Notes under the pieces: generated by a model | The model's input: only the letters and a program-made list of their open reading frames with translations | Databases searched by the model: none | Told to the model about the DNA's origin: nothing | Assembly (NCBI GenBank): GCA_001929475.1 | Contig: LXFE01000835.1 | Coordinates: 1,450-17,264, forward strand | Direction: 5' to 3' | Length of the DNA: 15,815 nt | From: Neolecta irregularis DAH-3 | Taxonomy: Eukaryota; Ascomycota; Neolectomycetes; Neolectales; Neolectaceae | Shown: positions 9,591 through 15,815 of the stretch, in pieces | How positions within the stretch are numbered: position 1 is the stretch's first letter | How the letters are laid out: every line of letters begins with the position of its first letter | Position numbers and translations under genes: made by a program

Positions 9591-10623
9591 ATGTGGATCA
9601 TTTGTTTGATTCTCGTTATACGCCTGTCATCGAATATGCATGCGACTGCAGACGATTTGGCTCCTGTATAAGACTTTTCCATAATAAATGTTTCAGATTA
9701 CTAGACCAAAATTCATTCGCATAACGATTATTTAAAACCTCGTCCTCTTTTCGATGCATTGATTTGGAAGTGCGGGAGCCTTGAAGCGGATGTATGGTTG
9801 AGAGATGGGGCGCTATACGTAAGTGATCAGATGAATCCTGATTGACTGTGCAGGTTGCGCATGAGGAAGAAGACATCAATACTAATCAGACTCTATCTTC
9901 ATTATATCTCGAGCCTTTGAAATCGATATTGACGCAGAACATGGATCATGATGGCAAGAGGTAAGCAATGACACTGAAGTCTCTCATCTCAATTCAAATA
10001 GCTCTATTTATCCAGATTACCCAGAAGTTTCGCTCCAGTTTCTTATTGAATCAAAGTACCCAACTAAACTCGAAGATCCCGGAGAGATTGAGAAAATTGG
10101 GATAGCCACTGTCAAAGCTATCGAAGAAGCTTTAAAGCCACTTAATAACTGGTTGACATCTTACTCGAAGCCAACCGGTGTGTCGAAAGGTCCAATAACA
10201 GCGGTATTGACAGTATTTCAATACCATTGAGAATATTCTGACTTTTAGGGGAATTCCCCAGTTACATATATTTCACAACTATCGTCTCGTAGTTACTTCT
10301 GCGACGCCCCGTTGGACCACCTCACAAACGTCTATTCCCTTGATATTTCCCCCTTAGCCTCAGCAAGTTGGTTAGGTACGGTCAAACGGGATGGATACCT
10401 AGCTCCCTCGGAGTGTGAAATCGAGCACATCTGCGAGCTGATTTCGGCCGCCCACAAAAGTAACCTTACAACCCGATTCTTTGGAACTCCGGACATTCCG
10501 ATAATACAGGAAAATATCTGGCAGATCCTGTTGGAGCAAGGAAGTGATTGGTTGAATGCGGATGATCTGCCCAATGCTACAAGTTTCTATAGAGAGTTTA
10601 TCAAACAGAAGTCGGTTCATTAA
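9591..10623 (+). CDS. Aim6-like glycerophosphodiesterase-fold protein
   Basis: Five exons: 9591-9665, 9705-9818, 9854-9960, 10002-10212 and 10249-10623 (introns 39, 35, 41 and 36 nt), giving about 293 aa. The first exon encodes a signal-peptide-like N-terminus (MWIICLILVIRLSSN). Exon 2 starts with KIHSHNDY (His29 and His31) and EADVWLRDG (Glu52, Asp54), then AHEE; these correspond to the active-site start of the PLC-like/GDPD TIM barrel. Downstream, LDHLTNVYSLDISPLASASW, TRFFGTP and NADDLPNA match the C-terminal half of fungal 'altered inheritance of mitochondria protein 6' (Aim6) proteins. The biochemical role of Aim6 is not established; phosphodiesterase activity is a family-level guess. 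The protein is shorter than the yeast protein, as I recall, but reads complete from signal peptide to the usual C-terminal block. A dispersed repeat begins 13 bp after the stop codon. Confidence 0.85.
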
Positions 10624-11592
10624 CTTTAAATTTAGTAAGCAAGCAAATCTAAAGGACAAAAATTGGCAAGTAGGCGAGTACAAAAACGTAGACTTTACTT
10701 TTAATATATCTTTTCTTTTACAGTTAGCCTATACGCTGCAATGCTTACAATATGGTGAGACGCCCTAGAAATCTATCAAGCAAGCCCATAAAAGCAAGTC
10801 CAAGGAGGCAAGTAAAATACCAAGTCCAAGCAAGAATGTCCAAAGGCCTGAAATATGCAGGCAAGTCCAAAGCCCAGACTTGGACTTGCTTACTTGTTAG
10901 CAACTCTGCCTTTAGGTCACAAGCTTTTATCGTGATATTTCAGAGGCGCTTACTTTCTACAAATAGCGAGACCTGCCTGGCCAGTTTCCTTTGTACATGA
11001 AGTCAAATGATTATTTCTCTAGTTCGTTTGTGGATTGCCTAACACTTAAGCATACTTTCATTTTCCTGAAATGATATAAAGATCACCATTCTGAAATCAG
11101 AGTGCAGGCGAGAATGGATTTGATTTCAGGTGAAGGACAGCTACCGAAGCCAATACAAGTAAAAATTCCTCGATCCTTACACCGGCCGATAAATATCAGA
11201 CGAATACAGCCATCGATTTGGTTATACAGACCCTGTCCAAATATTCCAGATCCTCTAGAAATCTAAAATTTAATCCGTTTCTATTCTTGGAAATTAATGT
11301 CCTAATCTACGCAGTTCTCATCTATAACAGATGAAGCCTGTCAAAGTCTAAAGAACGTCTTTCCAATCATATTTTTCAAATATCATCCACTTGAGTAATG
11401 CACTGTATTTACCGAGTGACTTCTTGGCAACATAATCGAGACGAGTACAGATGATTGATTACGTTAGGCACTCACTTTGTCGTAAACGTCAACCAAGTAA
11501 AAATTCTGGTGTTGAATTTTTTGCGGGTTTGTTTACTTAAGCAACCACTACGAAACCAACCATCGTGAAGCAACCACGAACCAACCCTATGA
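10624..11592. other. Intergenic region with repeat, then PLK4 upstream sequence
   Basis: The first about 280 bp are dispersed-repeat sequence. The remainder to 11592 is AT-rich with no recognised gene. Just before the PLK4 start, an AAGCAACCAC...GAA(A)CCAACC unit is imperfectly duplicated at 11539-11561 and 11568-11587, probably in the leader. Confidence 0.5.
10636..10900 (+). repeat. Dispersed repeat, copy 1 (possible hAT-derived element)
   Basis: Positions 10636-10695 match 15274-15333 at 53 of 60 bases in direct orientation, including GACAAAAATTGGCAAGTA and GTACAAAAACGTAGACTT. The block ends at about 10861-10900 with CAAGTCC/CTTGC motifs and a perfect 10-bp inverted pair GCAAGTCCAA (10861-10870) and TTGGACTTGC (10880-10889). 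Read outward from the two ends, TAAAGGACAAAAATTGGCAAGT (left end, abbreviated: TAAAGGAC...CAAGT) and, inverted, TAAAGGCAGAG...CAAGT resemble a decayed terminal inverted repeat starting TAAAG, which fits the YARNG start of hAT ends. No 8-bp target duplication was found. Confidence 0.55.
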
Positions 11593-14138
11593 ATGACATC
11601 TCCATATTCAGACAAACGCGGGTGGCGCAGATCCAGACTACCAGACTATCCAACAGCCATTCAGGTGAGTTTTGGAAAAGAAAATTCGTGATGGATTTTA
11701 GGATTACGATCTTTGCAAATCAGTTGGAAAAGGCGCGTTCGGTGAAGTATTTAAAGCTCAATTATCCCACGGCGAGAGAAGGGGCCAGAAGGTCGCAGTC
11801 AAAATTGTATTTTAGCTAGCAGTTGAGACGTCTGTTGACATATGCTAGATCGATAAAGGACTTCTCAATACACCTCTCCGAAGACGTAGAATCGCAAATG
11901 AAGTCTCTATCCTCTCGAAACTTTCACATCCCTCAATCCTCCAACATTTGACCTCATTTGAAGATGAGCGATGCGTTTATCTCGTCAGCGAACTGTGTTC
12001 CATGGGCAGTTTGTATCGATATCTTGCCGATTTCCCGGATGGACTAGAAGAAGATGAAGCAAGAGGCGTAATGAAGAGTCTAGCCCAGGGTGTTGAATAT
12101 CTTCATTCAAAACGAATTATGCATAGGGATTTAAAATTGAGTAATGTGCTTCTGAATTCGGATATGACTGTGGTATGCAATCATTCTCTTTCCGTCTTAT
12201 TTCTCCTTCGAAGCGAAAGCTAATAAATTAATTCAGAAAATTGCGGACTTTGGTTTAGCTACTCGTATTGATCTTCGAGAAGATGATGAGCTCACATTAT
12301 GCGGAACTCCAAATTATATCTCACCGTAAATTCTTACTTGAAACATTTTAGTGCCTGATCGATTGTAGTGAGGTTATTGCTCGACAACCATATGGTTTAG
12401 AAACGGATATTTGGAGTCTAGGATGTATGTTTGTCTGTCTTCTTACCGGTCGCCCGCCATTCCAATCTGATCAAGTTCAAGAAACGTTATCTCTTGTTTC
12501 CCATGGTTCTTATACGTTACCGAAACATTTATCGCACGAGACGAAAGATTTAATAAAAAGACTGTTGCAGTTGGTATGTCCAGCTATTTCTTGCAGGGTC
12601 ATCAATTTGAAATTGACGAATTAGGATCCAAAGAAACGGCTACCGGCATCTCAAATACTTCAACATCACTTCTTTTCGCCGTCATTATCAATTCTCCCTC
12701 TTCCTGAGCTTAAAGAATCTCCGAAACAATACTCGTGGTATTCGAAGAAAATTCTCCCTGAGAAAGCAGAAGAGACCTTTGCGAAATATGTTCATCCGGA
12801 CCGACGGAAAGGTCTTAATACCGTCATTGAAGAGATCCTCGATTCACGGAAACTCTCGGAGCATTCTATTAAATCACTCCCGATCCCTGAACAGACTAGT
12901 CCGATATCGAAACTACGGAAACCGCAAAATCGATTTGCAAAAAGTCCCAGCGAGAGGATATTTGTTACTCCAGCTCCCCCACCTCCTCCACGAGCGTTTC
13001 AGGGCGTCGAAACGATGTTGGAAGAGTTTGAATGGCAAAGAGATGCGCCTCCTGTATTAGAGAGAGCACTCTCGCGTCGAAGAGGGAGGGAAAATGAAGG
13101 TCTGAGCACAGTACTGTCCGAATTAGAGGGTCTTCAAGGCCGAAAGGAGAAGTCTACAGAGCGCGTGGAGCGAAGGACTAGTTTTGATGTGAAATCTTCC
13201 CGACATGATCGTACAGTTTCTTTGTCACGACAACTGATCTTCAATAGATAATCCGCCAAATATTCTGTCAAATTTGCTGGCCCGGTCTCCTCAAAAGCTC
13301 CCCGCCCCTCATTCACCGGTATTCAAATACCGTTTCACAACAACCGATATCAAACCATTAACGCAGCGCACGAAAGCTGGGCTAATTATTGTCGACGAAA
13401 ACGGCATTGTTCTCGATTTGGATGATTTGAATTGTTCCGTTTCAATTACAGGCGATGGTGAAAATGTTTCAGTCGGACGTAGACGATTTCCCCTTGACCA
13501 ACTTCCCGCGAAATATCTGTACGCTTACCGATATGCGAGCAAATTCATAAGTGTAATCCGCGCAAAAACCCCTAAAGTCTATTTCCCCCTTCACAGAACT
13601 TTGATTTTGACGATTCTAGGTAACTGTTGATTTGCCTGGCGGACGTGTCCGTGTTATGCTCGATGGGACGTTTGAGTCGCGAATCCAGGTCAAGTCGCAC
13701 ACAATACTTGTCCGGTTATCTGCAGATTCCAAATTTTTAAAAATCCTTGTCTCAGATTCACTTGTTTGGTCCGGAGATCCGGCGTTTTTACCGCGCAAAT
13801 TTCTGAAAATATGGAGTAAGACGAGGAACTGGAGGAAACAGGTTCTCTCTCTTATCAATGCATCTTCGGAAGACGAAGACAATGAAGACAATGAGAAGGA
13901 TATTGCGAATGAAACAACCGCTCGGTATATGGAAAATATTGGTTGGTGTACACTTGACTCTTGCAATCGGTGGGGACTGTTGTTTGCCGACGGCGTGAGA
14001 TGTAAGATTGACGAGAAACGGGAGAAAGTTGTGTGGGTAGATTCTTCAGGTCGAAAATCGGTTTATGAAATGAACGGGATGCCTCGATGGGTCAAGGAAC
14101 GGGTTGGTTTGTTGGGCGAAATGAAACCGCTTTTTTGA
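11593..14138 (+). CDS. Polo-like kinase 4 (PLK4/SAK) homologue
   Basis: Eight exons: 11593-11664, 11702-11806, 11849-12172, 12237-12325, 12369-12573, 12625-13210, 13248-13576 and 13620-14138, about 742 aa; all junctions keep phase. The kinase domain (about 25-284) has the Gly loop GKGAFGEV (33-40), VAVK Lys58, alphaC Glu77, HRDLKLSN (151-158), DFG (171-173) and the activation segment [12 protein letters not shown], whose [12 protein letters not shown] wording is characteristic of PLK4. A basic, Ser/Pro-rich linker with a poly-Pro stretch follows. Residues about 496-570 and 571-650 look like the two cryptic polo boxes (e.g. [18 protein letters not shown]). After an acidic hinge ([13 protein letters not shown]), 672-734 is a PB3-like polo box ([19 protein letters not shown]). 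PLK4 drives centriole/basal-body duplication in animals. An in-frame TGA immediately precedes the ATG. An alternative donor at 13553 would delete the conserved IRAKTPK. Confidence 0.9.
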
Positions 14139-15199
14139 TACTTGTAAATGATATGCGCGGCTGCGATATTGGGCTGAATTAATCTCTCGATTGACTGTAT
14201 TTTCTAATGAGCTTTCATGAGTAAAGCGAAGATATGAGGGAGTAAGGTTCCTTGATGAATATGAAAGTTTTGCTGGAGGGATCTACCAAGAACTACTTGT
14301 TAGGTTCGAAGCAAGTTCGAAGACAGGGTCTCTTATAGTCCTGTTTAGAGATGCATATGTGTGAAAATGTCCCTGCCAGCTAGCTGAGGGAAGAATGATC
14401 AACTTTAACAGGTCACAGAAATATCTCTTCAGCAAATGGTTGTGCTCGGTAAAGAATCAAGGTGACCACAAAACAAAAAGACGTCGAAATTTAATGAATA
14501 AATAAATAATTATTTGGGTACTGAGTGGTACGACAGATAAAATGCCTCTGCGGTACCGTTTATCTCTGGTTAATTAGCATCCCAACTAAATTAAATTATC
14601 ATGACTGAATGTTTCAAATTGTTTCACATCCAAGAAAAATTGCAATAGTGTGCCGAACTTGAAAATTCTGCCAAGCCAAAGCCTCTAAGCTAAGCTTGTA
14701 TTAACTATATAGACATTGGTAAACTGCTTCAGCTCCTAAACTTCCTCAGAGTCTCTGGAAGTGGTTCGTCTTACCTTTGCATCTGAACTTCTGCAATGTC
14801 TGCATCTTCCCCTGCTTTAATCTCAATGAATTATTTTGGACCGTTGGAAAGCCCTCATCAAGGCGCATCCGCTGGTGGTAATTAAATTTTCATGTGATGT
14901 GTTTTTTGCAGTAAGGAAACACTTCTGTAGGATTCTCTGAGTGACTCGTGTTCAATACTATGTCCATCATGATTGGAGCCCATACGCGACGCCCATGGAA
15001 ATTCCTATTTCAAGTAACCCTAACCTATATCATTAGATTATTAAAGCACTCTGAAACCACACAGCAGTATTCTCAGGCTTTGGAACATATGTGCAAATGA
15101 TTTCATTATGGAGATAAAATGGCATATATCTCTTCAATCGCAATCTATAATATCTTGCCTGTTTTGATGTGTCATTTGAGTCATATCAAAATCCTTATT
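14139..15199. other. AT-rich intergenic region
   Basis: About 1.06 kb between the PLK4 stop codon and the second repeat copy. It is AT-rich, with short A/T runs such as AATAAATAAATAATTA near 14500, and no open frame of note. No RNA gene was recognised. Confidence 0.5.
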
Positions 15200-15204
15200 C
15201 CATG

Positions 15205-15360
15205 AACAAGCAGACTTGCTAATAAGTAAACCTTTCATGTCAAATTTGCTTGCTTACTTGCTTTGTAAGCAAGTAAGCAAGCAAGTCTGGCAGACAAAAA
15301 TTGGCAAGTAAGCAAGTACAAAAACGTAGACTTGCTTGAATGGACTTGATAGACTTGATA
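15205..15360 (+). repeat. Dispersed repeat, copy 2, with 18-bp perfect hairpin
   Basis: This block is dense in AAGCAAGTAAGC/GACTTGCTTG motifs. Positions 15274-15333 are the second copy of the 60-nt repeat found at 10636-10695. It overlaps a perfect inverted repeat: TTGCTTGCTTACTTGCTT (15246-15263), loop TGT, and its exact complement at 15267-15284. Short clustered motifs next to a transposase gene resemble the subterminal repeats bound by hAT transposases. Because the decayed hAT-like frame follows at 15470, I infer this is the 5' end of that element. Confidence 0.6.
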
Positions 15361-15469
15361 GTTTAAGACTTTTAATGACATTGAATATTTTCTTAATACT
15401 TCTACCAAATATCATCTGCATTGTCCCAGGATATATTATCATATTGAAATGTAAATTCCAATCATCAAT

Positions 15470-15815
15470 ATGGATTCCAGCATACCTCAGGATCTTACCA
15501 CAGCAAATATTTCAACTTTTCAAGACCAGACACCTTCAATATCACCCAGTGAGATTGAGATTGGTATCATTGGTATATCCACCCCTGGTCCTGAACTTGA
15601 AAATGATGATGGCAACTATGATGGCATTGATTGGAACTGACTACCAGATTACTAAAGACCCTATAAGGAGCTCCAATGAACTCCAAGCTTTATTTGGAAG
15701 TATGGCTATTGTATTCAGACCAGGCTGTTATGTTGTATGGCGGTTTGGCAGTTTCCTCCATGTGATACTTCTTCAAAGGTCCCCCTTTGACTTTCTTGTA
15801 TTGAATTTGTTGGCA
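15470..15815 (+). pseudogene. Decayed hAT-type transposase, N-terminal part
   Basis: The ATG at 15470 opens a 56-codon frame (MDSSIPQDLTTANISTF..., ending DGNYDGIDWN) that stops at TGA 15638-15640. The same frame continues with clear protein sense, LPDY-stop-RPYKELQ-stop-TPSFIWKYGY, to the window edge. IDW-x-RLPGY and SFIWKYGY-like segments are typical of the N-terminal region of ascomycete hAT transposases, ahead of the zinc finger. The stops TGA, TAA and TGA fall where Arg or Gln codons (CGA, CAA) would fit, so each needs only a C-to-T change. The element is therefore inactive at this end and continues beyond the window. Confidence 0.6.

Noticed and set aside
10650-10914. Complete hAT MITE with target-site duplication
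   Set aside because: The two ends resemble each other, but the flanking 8-bp sequences (AGCAAATC and GGTCACAA) do not match.
13553-13619. Longer PLK4 intron with donor GTAATC
   Set aside because: It also keeps frame but would remove IRAKTPK, which matches the conserved segment linking the PLK4 cryptic polo boxes; the 43-nt intron is preferred.
1-15815. tRNA, rRNA, CRISPR array or biosynthetic gene cluster
   Set aside because: No cloverleaf, rRNA block or regularly spaced repeat array was recognised, and the DUF1772 gene has no pathway partners nearby.

Overview
The window looks like nuclear DNA of a filamentous ascomycete-type fungus. Genes lie on both strands with long gaps, and nearly every gene is cut by very short GT..AG introns. 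Of 20 introns I could place by protein continuity, most are 33-43 nt, and many carry a CTGAC/CTGAT/CTAAT-like branch site. Decayed transposon sequence lies between the genes. Gene content (an Rlm1/MEF2-type MADS factor, an Aim6-like protein, a fungal DUF1772 protein) agrees with a fungus. The exact lineage cannot be read from the sequence.

Layout. 1-600: remains of, or an unusually spliced, unrecognised minus-strand gene. 785-1560: a probable small secreted protein with a Ser/Ala-rich tail and uncertain splicing. 1561-2326: a 47-bp imperfect inverted repeat and a weak BED-finger-like open frame. 2327-2873 (minus): a DUF1772 (anthrone-oxygenase-like) four-helix membrane protein. 2874-5375: 2.5 kb without a convincing gene, with small repeats, a CRE palindrome and the GC-rich MADS promoter. 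5376-6692 (plus): the MADS-box factor (RlmA/Rlm1 type). 7298-8390 (minus): a PAP2 lipid phosphatase (DPP1/LPP-like), convergent with the MADS gene. 8442-9590: divergent intergenic region with a GC-rich island and CCATGG palindromes. 9591-10623 (plus): an Aim6-like glycerophosphodiesterase-fold protein. 10636-10900: dispersed repeat. 11593-14138 (plus): a kinase with complete PLK4 architecture. 15200-15815: second repeat copy followed by the decayed N-terminus of a hAT-type transposase that runs off the window.

The genes do not form an evident pathway or biosynthetic cluster. The strongest observations are: (i) a full PLK4, the centriole-duplication kinase family, with kinase, two cryptic polo boxes and PB3; (ii) a perfect MEF2/Rlm1 site that doubles as the TATA-like element of the MADS gene's own promoter; (iii) a repeat family with hAT-like features in direct copies on both sides of the PLK4 gene, one starting 13 bp after the Aim6 stop codon. 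Gene models were built by hand from reading frame, splice sites and family motifs; no alignment or transcript data were available.
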